Of a stretch of DNA of 64,000 nucleotides, positions 52,311 through 60,808 are shown in pieces (positions within the stretch are counted from its first letter, which is position 1; every line of letters begins with the position of its first letter). Origin of the DNA: G963691835 sp963691835 (GTDB lineage Bacteria; Pseudomonadota; Alphaproteobacteria; Thalassobaculales; Thalassobaculaceae); assembly GCA_963691835.1 (NCBI GenBank), contig OY829383.1:1984001-2048000 (forward strand), in the 5' to 3' direction. The translations under genes were made by a program, and so were the position numbers. The notes under the pieces are model-generated. The model did not search any database. It was not told the DNA's origin and saw only the letters and a list, made by a program, of their open reading frames with translations.

Positions 52311-53075
52311 TCAAGCCGTTGGACGCACCGGTATGCCCGCCGCGGCCATCGCCGCCTTGGCGTCCCCGATCCGGTAGGTGCCAAAATGGAAGATCGACGC
52401 GGCGAGCACCGCCGACGCCCCACCCTCTCGGACCCCTTCGACCAAATGGTCAAGAGTGCCCACACCACCGGACGCGATGACCGGAACACCAACTGCGTCA
52501 GCGATGGTGCGCGTCATGCCCAGGTGGAACCCTTTCTTGGTCCCGTCCCGGTCCATGGATGTGAGCAGAATCTCCCCCGCGCCGAGGGATTCCATCCGTT
52601 CCGACCACGCGACAGCATCCAAACCGGTCGGGTTCCGGCCCCCGTGGGTGAAGATCTCGTAGCGGCCGGGCGAGACTTCTTTCGCATCGACCGCGACGGT
52701 GATGCATTGCGTCCCGAACTTCTCCGCCGCCTCTTTGACGAACTCGGGCCGTTTGACCGCAGCGGTATTGATGGACACTTTATCCGCGCCGGACAGCAGA
52801 AGCGTGCGGATGTCCTCCAGCGTTCGAACGCCACCGCCAACCGTCAATGGCATGAAACACTGCTCGGCTGTCCGGGCCACCACGTCGAACAAGGTGTCGC
52901 GGCCGTCGCTGCTTGCGGTGATATCGAGAAAACAGAGCTCGTCCGCCCCTTCCGCGTCATAGAGCCGGGCCTGCTCGACAGGATCGCCGGCATCCACAAG
53001 ATCGACGAAGTTCACACCCTTCACCACGCGCCCGTCTTTGACGTCGAGGCACGGAATGACCCGGATCGTCAGCAT
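52311..53075 (-). CDS. hisF: Imidazole glycerol phosphate synthase subunit HisF
   Basis: TIM-barrel cyclase that, with HisH, makes imidazole glycerol phosphate. 254 residues starting MLTIRVIPCLDVKDGRVVKGVNF; Asp11 and Asp130-type catalytic residues lie in CLDVKDG and the later LLTSMDRDGTKKGF, with GVPVIASGGVG following. Overlaps hisA by 7 bp. Confidence 0.98.
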   Translation of the reverse strand: MLTIRVIPCLDVKDGRVVKGVNFVDLVDAGDPVEQARLYDAEGADELCFLDITASSDGRDTLFDVVARTAEQCFMPLTVGGGVRTLEDIRTLLLSGADKVSINTAAVKRPEFVKEAAEKFGTQCITVAVDAKEVSPGRYEIFTHGGRNPTGLDAVAWSERMESLGAGEILLTSMDRDGTKKGFHLGMTRTIADAVGVPVIASGGVGTLDHLVEGVREGGASAVLAASIFHFGTYRIGDAKAAMAAAGIPVRPTA

Positions 53076-53818
53076 GCCGCGGTCTCCGTTTCTCGCTTCG
53101 AAAGCGCCGAAAGGGCGGCGGCCAGGTCGATCCGTCCGTCATACAAGGCCCGCCCGGAGATAGCTCCGATGATTCCGTCTGCCTCGAACTCTCGGAGAGC
53201 CAGCAGATCCTCGACCGTCGATACGCCACCGGACGCGATGACAGGGGTCGAAAGGCCTTTCGCCAAGGCAGCAGTTGCCTCGACATTCGGGCCCGACAGG
53301 TCGCCGTCCCGTCCAATGTCGGTAAAAATGATCGCCGCAGCGCCCGCGTCTTCAAACCGCAGGGCGAGTTCGGGCGCCGAGAGGTCCGAGGTCTCCGCCC
53401 AACCGGCAACCGCGACCCGTCCGTCACGGGCATCGATGCCGAGCGCTATTCGCCCCGGAAAGGTACGGCAGGCCTCCCGGACAAGATCCGGCTCCCGCAC
53501 GGCGACCGTGCCCAGAATGACCCGGGTCACGCCGGCGGTTAGCCACCCGTCAATGGCCGCCATATCCCGAATCCCGCCGCCGAGCTGGATCGGCACCGGG
53601 CAGGCGGAAATGATGGCCTCGACGGATGCTTTGTTCTCGGACCTGCCGGAGAACGCGCCGTCCAAATCAACCACGTGCAGCCATTCACACCCGGCATCAA
53701 CGAATGCCCGGGCCTGTGCCGCCGGGTCGTCGCCGTAAACCGTGGCCTTGTCCATGTCGCCATGGAGAAGGCGGACACATTGGCCATTCTTCAAGTCAAT
53801 CGCCGGGAAGAGGATCAT
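53069..53818 (-). CDS. hisA: ProFAR isomerase HisA
   Basis: Phosphoribosylformimino-AICAR-P isomerase, TIM barrel of 249 residues. N-terminal FPAIDLKNGQCVRL with the catalytic Asp, EWLHVVDLDGAF, QLGGGIRD, GIDARDGRVAVAGW and FTDIGRDGDLSGPN, then PVIASGGVSTVEDL. Overlaps the GNAT gene by 4 bp upstream and hisF by 7 bp downstream. Confidence 0.98.
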   Translation of the reverse strand: MILFPAIDLKNGQCVRLLHGDMDKATVYGDDPAAQARAFVDAGCEWLHVVDLDGAFSGRSENKASVEAIISACPVPIQLGGGIRDMAAIDGWLTAGVTRVILGTVAVREPDLVREACRTFPGRIALGIDARDGRVAVAGWAETSDLSAPELALRFEDAGAAAIIFTDIGRDGDLSGPNVEATAALAKGLSTPVIASGGVSTVEDLLALREFEADGIIGAISGRALYDGRIDLAAALSALSKRETETAAC

Positions 53819-54411
53819 GCCGGTCCGCCTGTCTCTTCACCGATGCCCTGGCCGGGCAGTTCGGCCAAGAGCTTGTAGTAGAAATGGCCCATCACAAAGC
53901 GGTTCCGGACCAGCGCGTAGTAGGGATGGGAGCCGAAGCGCACATAGCCCAAGGCCTCATAAACGCGGATCGCGGCAAGTTGTGTTTCCCGGACATCCAA
54001 GTTCAGGACACGGAAGCCGAGGTTCCTAGCGTGGTCTTCAGCGAGCTCGACCAACATGCGGGACAGTCCATGGCCTCGGGCCCAAGGTGCCACGAAGTTG
54101 GTCGTCAGGTTGCACGCGAAGCCCTGAGCCTCATTGTTCTTGGTTGGGCGATGAAGCTGCGCGGTCCCGCCGATCGTGCCGTCCAACCTGCCGACGAAGA
54201 GATCCCGCTCCGGCATGATCATCACGCCGCGCCAGAACGCCTCCAGTGTCTCCCGTGGCGGCGGGGTGAGCCAGCCGAAGCCACCACCATCGCGGATCGC
54301 CGCATCCGTCGCGTCACACAGGTCGTTCAGATCGACGGGCGTCAGGGTTTCCAACCGTTCGACGGTGGATTGGGACATATGGCCGCCCATGCCGGCGCCG
54401 GTATCCGTCAT
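53815..54411 (-). CDS. GNAT-family N-acetyltransferase
   Basis: 198 residues between hisH and hisA. The GNAT acetyl-CoA region is seen as LTTNFVAPWARGHGLSRMLVELAEDHARNLGF (motif A, with R/Q-x-x-G-x-G/A partly as RGHGLS), then LDVRETQLAAIRVYEALGYVRFG (motif B). AAGGGGGG 6 bp before the ATG supports the start. Stop overlaps hisA by 4 bp. A role in histidine synthesis is not known; the acyl acceptor cannot be deduced. Confidence 0.87.
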   Translation of the reverse strand: MTDTGAGMGGHMSQSTVERLETLTPVDLNDLCDATDAAIRDGGGFGWLTPPPRETLEAFWRGVMIMPERDLFVGRLDGTIGGTAQLHRPTKNNEAQGFACNLTTNFVAPWARGHGLSRMLVELAEDHARNLGFRVLNLDVRETQLAAIRVYEALGYVRFGSHPYYALVRNRFVMGHFYYKLLAELPGQGIGEETGGPA

Positions 54412-54424
54412 TCGGTGCCCCCCT

Positions 54425-55075
54425 TCACGGTGACCACGACAGGAAGTTTGCCAAGAGACGCAGACCCGTCGCCTGACTCTTTTCCGGGTGGAATTGTGTG
54501 CCGACCATTGTGTCCTTGCCGACCATGGCCGTCACGGTCTCGCCGTAGCCGGCGGTCGCGAGGACGGCGCTGGCGTCGGCCTTGAAGTGGTAGCTGTGGA
54601 CGAAGTAGGCGTAATCGCCGCTTCTGATACCGGCCAGGACGGGATGTTGCTGGTCCACCGATAGCGTGTTCCAGCCCATATGCGGGATCTTCAGCGAATG
54701 GCCGTCCGCGTCGTGACCGCCGGCAAGACGGACAACATCGCCCTTCATCCACCCGAACCCAGCGGTCTCACCGTGCTCGAGCCCGCGTTCCGCCATCAGT
54801 TGCATGCCGACGCAGATCCCCAGAAACGGCCGGCCCCGGACACGAACCAGCTCTTCGACCGCTTCGGTCATGCCATCCACCGCCGCCAGGCCTCGTTTAC
54901 AGTCCGCGTAGGCCCCGACACCAGGGAGAACGACGCGGTCTGCGGCAGCCACGACGGCGGCATCGTCGGTCACCAGGATGGTGGCAGACGAACCACTTTC
55001 CTTGGCCGCCCGTGTTAGAGCCTTGGCGGCAGACTTCAGATTGCCCGAGCCGTAATCGACGACGGCAACATCCAT
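54425..55075 (-). CDS. hisH: Imidazole glycerol phosphate synthase amidotransferase HisH
   Basis: Class I glutamine amidotransferase that feeds ammonia to HisF. 216 residues: VVDYGSGNLKSAAKAL at the start, nucleophile Cys in PFLGICVGMQLMAE (about residue 85), and the His-Glu pair in GTQFHPEKSQATGLRLL. 13 bp precede the GNAT gene. Confidence 0.97.
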   Translation of the reverse strand: MDVAVVDYGSGNLKSAAKALTRAAKESGSSATILVTDDAAVVAAADRVVLPGVGAYADCKRGLAAVDGMTEAVEELVRVRGRPFLGICVGMQLMAERGLEHGETAGFGWMKGDVVRLAGGHDADGHSLKIPHMGWNTLSVDQQHPVLAGIRSGDYAYFVHSYHFKADASAVLATAGYGETVTAMVGKDTMVGTQFHPEKSQATGLRLLANFLSWSP

Positions 55076-55120
55076 GGTGGGTCACTCACGGTTGGGTTTG
55101 TTGATATTCGGGCCGGGGTC

Positions 55121-55915
55121 TTAGCAGGTCGAAGCGGTCCGCGACAGGCTTTCCGGTTCAAACTCAACCCCGATGGTCGCACGCAGCCCTTCGTAGTTCG
55201 TCGGTGTGGAGCTGTGAGCAAAAAAGGCGGGGAAGATGATCATGTCCCCCTCCACAGGCTCACACTTGGCGAAAGGCGGCACATTGAAAGAGGCATGGGT
55301 GCCGAACTGAAGTGTTGCCGGACCCGCCTCAAACACACGGACGTAGTAGACCATGACAAAGCTGGCCTTCGAGTGAATGTGGCTCTGGTGATAGCCGTTG
55401 CCTCTTGTCGCCGAAGCGAAGATGCGGTGGCCGTATCGGGGCTCCATGAACGGGGCCAATGCTTTGAACTTGCGCATTTCCGCAAGGTACTGACTGGCAA
55501 TTCCGTCGATGACGCGCCAAACCCCGGCGAAGGGCTGGCTGTCGAGCAGAAATCGCGCATCGTTGATGATCAGCTTTTCATCACCCGCGATACCCGCCCA
55601 GTCACGGGGATTCTCCTTGTAGCCGTGCTCTAGCAGCTGGCTCTCCAAACGGGCGTTGATGTCCGTGATATCGCGCTGAAGAATCTCCGCCAGATTGAAG
55701 CGCCCGATAAAATTAGGAGAGAAAAGAGACGCCGTTTCTTCTGGCACATCGCCGATCAGGCGCCTGACAGTGAAATGGTCATGCATCGCGTGCCACCGAT
55801 CCCCGGAATACGGGGGCTCGGTGTCGATGTAGGTCTGTATCTGGCGGGCTACCTTCTCCAGGTTGTCGCCGGACAACTTCTCGAAGATCTCTCTGCGATC
55901 TATCAGATACGACAT
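55121..55915 (-). CDS. Putative 2-oxoglutarate/Fe(II) oxygenase-like protein
   Basis: 264 residues; resembles the family of putative 2OG-Fe(II) oxygenases with a double-stranded beta-helix. A possible metal site is HQSHIHSKASFVMVYYV (about 175-191), with a distal His in IIFPAFFAHSSTP and Arg in GLRATIGVEFE for 2-oxoglutarate. The first half (SYLIDRREIFEKLSG) is helical and not recognised. It sits between hisB and hisH in the his operon, separated by about 35-45 bp on each side. HxH instead of HxD is unusual, so activity is uncertain. Substrate unknown. Confidence 0.65.
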   Translation of the reverse strand: MSYLIDRREIFEKLSGDNLEKVARQIQTYIDTEPPYSGDRWHAMHDHFTVRRLIGDVPEETASLFSPNFIGRFNLAEILQRDITDINARLESQLLEHGYKENPRDWAGIAGDEKLIINDARFLLDSQPFAGVWRVIDGIASQYLAEMRKFKALAPFMEPRYGHRIFASATRGNGYHQSHIHSKASFVMVYYVRVFEAGPATLQFGTHASFNVPPFAKCEPVEGDMIIFPAFFAHSSTPTNYEGLRATIGVEFEPESLSRTASTC

Positions 55916-55951
55916 GGTGCCCCTCCCGTCCGCCCAGGCGTCCTGGTGGAA

Positions 55952-56551
55952 CTAGCCCAACGTCCCCTTCGTCGACGGAACGGCATCCGCGCGGCGGGGA
56001 TCAATCTCGACGGCTTGACGAAGGGCCCGGGCCAGTCCCTTGAAACAGGACTCCGCAATGTGGTGGGCATTCACCCCGTAGAGTGTTTCCACATGCAGCG
56101 TGATCCCGGCGGACTGTGCGAAAGCGCGGAACCATTCCTGGAACAGCTCGGTGTCGAAGTCGCCGATCTTCTCGCGCGGGAAATCGACCCGCCAGACCAG
56201 CATGGGACGGCCAGAAATATCGAGAGCGACCCGGGTCAACGTCTCGTCCATCGGCGCATAGGCCGAGCCATACCGGGTGATGCCTTTCCGGTCCCCCAAG
56301 GCAGAGGCGACCGCCTCACCCACCACGTAGCCGGAATCCTCGGCCGTGTGATGGAAATCAATGTGAAGGTCACCTTCCGCCCGAAGCGTCAGGTCCATGA
56401 GGGAATGCCGCGAAAGCTGCTCCAACATGTGGTCCAGGAAGCCGATGCCCGTTGCGACATCGTAGGCGCCCGATCCGTCGAGATTGACGGACCCGTTAAT
56501 GCGGGTTTCGGTCGTGTTGCGGGTGACGCTTGCCACGCGGCCGGCGGTCAT
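55952..56551 (-). CDS. hisB: Imidazoleglycerol-phosphate dehydratase
   Basis: 199 residues; Mn-dependent dehydration step of histidine synthesis. RNTTETRINGSVNLDGSG at the start, GIGFLDHMLEQLSRHS, DFHHTAEDSG and the second metal site GVNAHHIAESCFKG. ATG at 56551. First gene of the his cluster; its upstream gap to the divergent oxygenase gene is about 190 bp. Confidence 0.97.
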   Translation of the reverse strand: MTAGRVASVTRNTTETRINGSVNLDGSGAYDVATGIGFLDHMLEQLSRHSLMDLTLRAEGDLHIDFHHTAEDSGYVVGEAVASALGDRKGITRYGSAYAPMDETLTRVALDISGRPMLVWRVDFPREKIGDFDTELFQEWFRAFAQSAGITLHVETLYGVNAHHIAESCFKGLARALRQAVEIDPRRADAVPSTKGTLG

Positions 56552-56743
56552 GGCTCGAACTCCTTCTATTTTGCGGCTGTTTAGCAGGATCGGAGCGCAG
56601 CGGACAGTCCCGGTTGCGCTTCTCCAGCATCCGTCCGGGCATGCCCCCTTCTCCGAACGGCCGGAATCCGCTATCACCCGGTCAGTCCCGCATCAGTTGG
56701 ACGCCTCCCTTGACCCCTCACCAACCCGGAGCCGAGCGGTCCA

Positions 56744-57937
56744 ATGGACATCGAGTTTTCCCGCCTCTTCAAGAAGATCTCGCGCCGCCAGTTCCTGGAT
56801 GAGCGTTTCGACAAGAAGCATTACGTGGAGCACGGTGCTTTCGAGGACGTGGATATGCTGTTCTCTTGGACGGCGTTAAACGACCTCTTCAACCGCTCCG
56901 CCCTTTGGGAGGAAGGCACGATCGAGCTGGCGCTTGACGGTCAGGTCATACCGGCGGCCCAGTACTGCCGGTCCGGCGTTGGCCGCCAGGGCGGCAAGGT
57001 GATGCGGCCCGATCAGAACCGGGTCAACCATTTCCTCCGGCAAGGCGCGACGCTGGTGCTCGATTTCCTCCACGGGATCGATCCGGCGATCCAGGACGTG
57101 GCGTTGTGCCTGGAACGGCTGACCGGCGCGCCAACCTCTTGCAACGCTTACTGTTCCTGGAAAGAAGTTCGCGGATACGAATCCCATTTCGACGTCATGG
57201 ACGTCTTCGCCATCCAGATCGAGGGCGAGAAGCTGTGGAACATCTACAGTGGACGCGCGCCCAATCCCGCGTTCATGCCCGGTGTAAGCCCCGCGGATTT
57301 CTCGGTGGAGCAGCACCATCAGATGCGCGGCGAGATCGTTGAGCAGGTGCTGATGAAGCCGGGGGACGTTCTCTACATCCCGCGCGGCCTTTACCATGAC
57401 GCCTTGGCGCGTGAGGGGGATTCGCTGCACCTTTCGTTCGGCGCCACCCACGACATGGGGGCGACCGCCTTCACCATGTTGGCGCGGGACATTCAGCCCG
57501 AAGACGCTTTCCGCCGGTCCTTGCCGCATCTCGACGATCCGGGGGGATTGGCCGCGTACCTGACCGAGCTCGGCCAGATCGTTGCCGCCCGGATGGCGGA
57601 TCCGAAGTTCCACGCCGCCGTCCGGCACATGCAGATGCAGAACCTCCACGATAAAGTCTTCCGGCACCGCCTACCGCGCCGGGACGCGGATCAGTTCTTC
57701 ATGGTCCACCGCCGCCCGCCAATGTTGGTCCGGCGTGGGCCCAATTGGGCGCTGGAGATGGGATCGGAGAAGGTGGACCTCCCCGAAGCGGTGGCCCCAA
57801 TCGCCAAATACGTCCTTGAGCGGGAATTCGTGTGGGCGACCGACCTGATGGAAGCCTTTCCCACCGCCGGACCAATGCTCGGCACCCTCCTGTCGGATTT
57901 TGAGGCCCGCGGGATCCTGATCCGGTTCCATAGCTAG
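56744..57937 (+). CDS. JmjC/cupin-8-type oxygenase (ribosomal-oxygenase-like)
   Basis: 397 residues. A JmjC-like domain spans about 80-250: metal-binding HFD in ESHFDVMDVFAIQIEGEKLWNIY (about 147-149) and the distal His in PRGLYHDALA (about 219). Relatives hydroxylate ribosomal proteins or small substrates using 2-oxoglutarate. The C-terminal 130 residues look like a winged helical dimerisation region, as in ROXA. A sulfotransferase gene follows after 10 bp. Substrate not determined. Confidence 0.78.
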   Translation: MDIEFSRLFKKISRRQFLDERFDKKHYVEHGAFEDVDMLFSWTALNDLFNRSALWEEGTIELALDGQVIPAAQYCRSGVGRQGGKVMRPDQNRVNHFLRQGATLVLDFLHGIDPAIQDVALCLERLTGAPTSCNAYCSWKEVRGYESHFDVMDVFAIQIEGEKLWNIYSGRAPNPAFMPGVSPADFSVEQHHQMRGEIVEQVLMKPGDVLYIPRGLYHDALAREGDSLHLSFGATHDMGATAFTMLARDIQPEDAFRRSLPHLDDPGGLAAYLTELGQIVAARMADPKFHAAVRHMQMQNLHDKVFRHRLPRRDADQFFMVHRRPPMLVRRGPNWALEMGSEKVDLPEAVAPIAKYVLEREFVWATDLMEAFPTAGPMLGTLLSDFEARGILIRFHS

Positions 57938-57947
57938 GAGGCGCGCG

Positions 57948-58793
57948 GTGCCCGGGATCCTCTGGCTGGCCTCGTACCCCAAGTCTGGGAATACGTGGCT
58001 GCGGATCTTCATCGAGAACCTGTTCCAGAACACCACAGCCCCCGCAGCGATCAACGACCTCGGCGTGGTGAAGCTGGGCGACGCGATGGTTCCGCTCTAC
58101 GAACAGGCGGCGGGGCGGCCCCTCAGCGGCCTATCCGAGCCGGAGATCCATGCTTTGCGGGAGCCGCTGCAGCGTCAATGGGCCTCCGGACGCGAAACAC
58201 CCATCGTCAAGACCCACAACGCGCTGATGATCCATGATGGAAGACCCCTCATACACCTGGAGCACACGGCAGGCGCCATTTACATCGTCCGGAACCCGTT
58301 CGATTTGACCTTGTCTCTGGCCGACCACTACAGCCTGTCGATCCCTGATGCCATGGACATGATGTGCGCCGACTTTCAGCGGACTCCGACGACCGGGGCT
58401 GCCGTGTTTCAGGTCATCGGCAACTGGACTGACCATTACCGAAGCTGGTTCTCGGTTCCGAACTTCCAGCCGTTGCTTCTTCGCTACGAGGATATGGCCC
58501 GGACCCCGACCAAGACGTTCGGGCGGTTCGTTAAGTATATGGGGCTTCCTCAGAACACCGAGCGCCTAAAGCGGGCAATCAAGAACAGTTCGTTCTCGGA
58601 AGTCAGCCGCCAGGAGGCGTCACAGGGCTTCAAGGAGCGGGTCCGCGCCGATCAGCGCTTCTTCAGGGCCGGCAAGGTCGGTGGCTGGCGTGGCGTTCTG
58701 AATGAGGGTCAGATCGCCCGCATCGTCGACGCGCATCGGCCGTTGCTGACGGAACTCAAATACATCGATCCAAAAGGTCGGCCGAAGGTCTAA
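57948..58793 (+). CDS. Sulfotransferase
   Basis: 281 residues. PAPS-binding motifs: 5'-phosphosulfate loop ASYPKSGNTWLRIF (about 7-20) and the 3'-phosphate motif IYIVRNPFDLTLSLADHYS (about 109-127), plus LLRYEDMARTP. A GTG start at 57948 follows AGGAGG closely and is taken because homology begins there. Paired with the JmjC oxygenase upstream (10 bp). The acceptor cannot be deduced. Its stop overlaps the Nudix gene's stop by 4 bp (convergent). Confidence 0.9.
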   Translation: MPGILWLASYPKSGNTWLRIFIENLFQNTTAPAAINDLGVVKLGDAMVPLYEQAAGRPLSGLSEPEIHALREPLQRQWASGRETPIVKTHNALMIHDGRPLIHLEHTAGAIYIVRNPFDLTLSLADHYSLSIPDAMDMMCADFQRTPTTGAAVFQVIGNWTDHYRSWFSVPNFQPLLLRYEDMARTPTKTFGRFVKYMGLPQNTERLKRAIKNSSFSEVSRQEASQGFKERVRADQRFFRAGKVGGWRGVLNEGQIARIVDAHRPLLTELKYIDPKGRPKV

Positions 58794-59380
58794 ACGCCCA
58801 TGGGCCCTTCCGGGCGTGGGGCGAAGTCTGTCTGTCCTTCCGCCTCCTGCCAGTGACCCAACGCCCAGTTGACGCTTGGGAACGCGACATCGGGCCATGG
58901 GATCTCGTCCCAGCCGAACAGACGCACATCGAGGGATTCGGGGCCGGGCGATATATTGGGGTTCAACAGACGGGCCCTGTAGATCAGTTGCACCTGGCTG
59001 ATGCGGGGGATGTTGTACACACCCAGAAGCATGTCGATCTCAATCTCCGCATTGGCTTCTTCACGGGCCTCCCGCATCGCCCCTTCGATCGTGGTCTCCC
59101 GTTCCTCCATGAAGCCGGCGGGCAGAGTCCAGAACCCGGAACGTGGTTCGATGGCGCGGCGGCAGAGGAGAACCTTGTCCTCCCAGGTCGCGACCGATCC
59201 GACGATAATCTTCGGATTGATGTAGTTTACAAAACCGCACTCATCGCAGACCAGCCGCTCCCGATCGTCACCGGGGGGCACGCGGCGATGGATCGGACCG
59301 TCGGCCGGGTAGTCACGACCGTCGACACGGGCGAAAACCGGGCTGCCGTGCGGGCCGCTCTTGCCACCGCCAGCGCTCAC
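58790..59380 (-). CDS. Nudix hydrolase with N-terminal zinc-ribbon-like part
   Basis: 196 residues. Nudix box GFMEERETTIEGAMREAREEANAEI (about 97-120; written in pieces GFMEERETT and REAREEANAE) with the required RExxEE. Before it lies a Zn-ribbon-like stretch VCDECGFVNYINPK; only two cysteines are present. The family includes NADH and ADP-ribose pyrophosphatases. Substrate unclear. Converges on the sulfotransferase gene. Confidence 0.9.
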   Translation of the reverse strand: MSAGGGKSGPHGSPVFARVDGRDYPADGPIHRRVPPGDDRERLVCDECGFVNYINPKIIVGSVATWEDKVLLCRRAIEPRSGFWTLPAGFMEERETTIEGAMREAREEANAEIEIDMLLGVYNIPRISQVQLIYRARLLNPNISPGPESLDVRLFGWDEIPWPDVAFPSVNWALGHWQEAEGQTDFAPRPEGPMGV

Positions 59381-59446
59381 GCAGCCGTCTCCATCCTTCT
59401 GATATAAGGAGCTTTTTTATTGGTCGCGGGATACGGCGCCACCGGG

Positions 59447-59692
59447 TCAGACCAGGATGTCGACTTCGCTACCGCGCTCTTCCCCACCGGAGGTCTGCCG
59501 GTTGGCAAGCGACTGCAGAGCCTCCTGACGGGGGTCCCTGTTCTCGATACCGTCGCTTTCCTGGTTGCTTGAAACTGCCTGCGCAAGCTGCGTCCGGGTG
59601 CCCCGATCACGCTGAATATCGTTCTGACGCGTAACAACAGCGGCAGCAACGGGCGTTGTAATCGGTATTGGACTTGTTGCAGGTGTCAGCAT
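59447..59692 (-). CDS. Small hypothetical protein
   Basis: 81 residues (MLTPATSPIPITTPVAAAVV... with a Gln/Asn/Arg-rich, charged second half ending EVDILV). No signal peptide, no membrane helix; likely largely disordered. Codon use agrees with the genome and the gene ends 66 bp before the Nudix gene's start on the same strand. An upstream in-frame ATG (59779) would give 110 residues but lies in AT-rich DNA. No homology recognised. Confidence 0.5.
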   Translation of the reverse strand: MLTPATSPIPITTPVAAAVVTRQNDIQRDRGTRTQLAQAVSSNQESDGIENRDPRQEALQSLANRQTSGGEERGSEVDILV

Positions 59693-59829
59693 TTTCTCGA
59701 CCTCTAATACAAATCTAGGGGTCAAGAGCTTGAGAGTCAACGAACTCCCTGTATTGCGAGGTTGACCTAAGACTCTCAAGCCCGCATTAAGAACTCATTC
59801 GTCGGAAAGACTAGGGTTTCCTATCTCTC

Positions 59830-59832
59830 TAA
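59830..59832. repeat. Target duplication TAA, left
   Basis: TAA immediately left of the IS5-family element, matching TAA at 60766-60768 on the right. Confidence 0.6.
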
Positions 59833-60765
59833 GAGTCCGTCCATAAAGTTCATGTTTGTTTCAAGCGGCGTACCATGATCTTGATCATGGCGAGGTAGAT
59901 GAAGGCGGTGGCGGTTCGCGCCCGCGCCTCGAAGTCTCGGGCGAGCCTTCGGTTGCGCGAGATCCAGGCCAGCGTGCGTTCGACGATCCAGCGCTTGGCC
60001 TGCACCATGAAGCCCTTGGCGCCGTCGCTCCGCTTGATGATTTCCAGCCGCCAGGGCCCGGTCTTGGCCACCGCCTTGGCGGCTTTCGGCCCCTGGTAGC
60101 CGGCATCGGCGAAGACCACCTCGATGAATGGAAACCGTCGCCGCACCCGCTTGCTCAAAACCAAGGCCGCGCCGTCGCGGTCCTGAATGTCGGCTGGATG
60201 CACCACCGCCGTGAGCAGCAGTCCGCCATGGTCAGTGAGGATGTGGCGCTTCACGCCGCGCGTCTTCTTGCCCGCGTCATAGCCGATCGGGTCAAGCGAC
60301 GCCCCCCTTTTTGCGCCGATTTGGCGCTTTGGCTGTCGATAATCGCGGCGCTCGGTTGCCCCTCTCGGCCTTCCGCCTCGCGCAACGCCACATAGAGCGT
60401 ATCGTGCATCCGCTCGAGCGTGCCGTCCCAGGCCCACAGATCGAAATACCCATGCACCGTGCTCTTCGGCGGAAAGTCCTTCGGCAAATGGCGCCACGGG
60501 CAGCCGGTCTCCAGAACATAGAGCAAGCCATTGATCACCGCGCGAACGTCAACCGACCGCTTGCGGCCGCCATGCCGGGCCGGCGGGATCAACGGCGCCA
60601 GAACCGACCACTCTCCGTCCGTCAGATCACTCGGGTACCGAAGGCCCCGGCGCTCATAACGGGCACGGTTTTCTTTCGTCCACATCTGGTAGCTCCCTCA
60701 TCAATCGCTACAAGATAGTGAATCACAAACGATTCCAACGATTCAATGACTTTGTGGACGGGCTC
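59833..60765 (-). mobile_element. IS5-family insertion sequence (IS427-like group), intact
   Basis: About 933 bp. Left end GAGTCCGTCCATAAAGT; the right end, read on the minus strand, is GAGCCCGTCCACAAAGT, giving terminal inverted repeats with two mismatches over 17 bp. TAA flanks both ends. The element codes on the minus strand for an orfA/orfB transposase joined by a -1 frameshift. It ends 43 bp before the DUF2336 start codon. Confidence 0.9.
59850..60685 (-). CDS. IS5-family transposase, made by -1 frameshift (orfA/orfB)
   Basis: DDE transposase. OrfA (60685 to about 60290) carries the N-terminal DUF4096-like part LRYPSDLTDGEWSVLAPLIPP, and the first catalytic Asp in AAIIDSQSAKSA. OrfB supplies GYDAGKKTRGVKRHILTD, the second Asp in VVFADAGYQGPKA and the Glu in KRWIVERTLAWI. 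The frames meet at AAAAAGGGGGG (about 60301-60312 on the plus strand read as CCCCCCTTTTT), a slippery run suited to -1 shifting. No internal damage seen, so it may be active. Confidence 0.93.
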
Positions 60766-60768
60766 TAA
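60766..60768. repeat. Target duplication TAA, right
   Basis: Right-hand copy of the 3-bp duplication. The expected target of IS427-type elements is short and TA-containing. Confidence 0.6.
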
Positions 60769-60808
60769 GTTAATTTGGATTCAAGGTCTCGCGGGGATCA
60801 GACCAGAT

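Noticed and set aside
52185..53738. 517-codon plus-strand frame opposite hisE-hisF-hisA
   Set aside because: Exactly antisense to well-identified his genes, with serine/arginine-rich low-information sequence.
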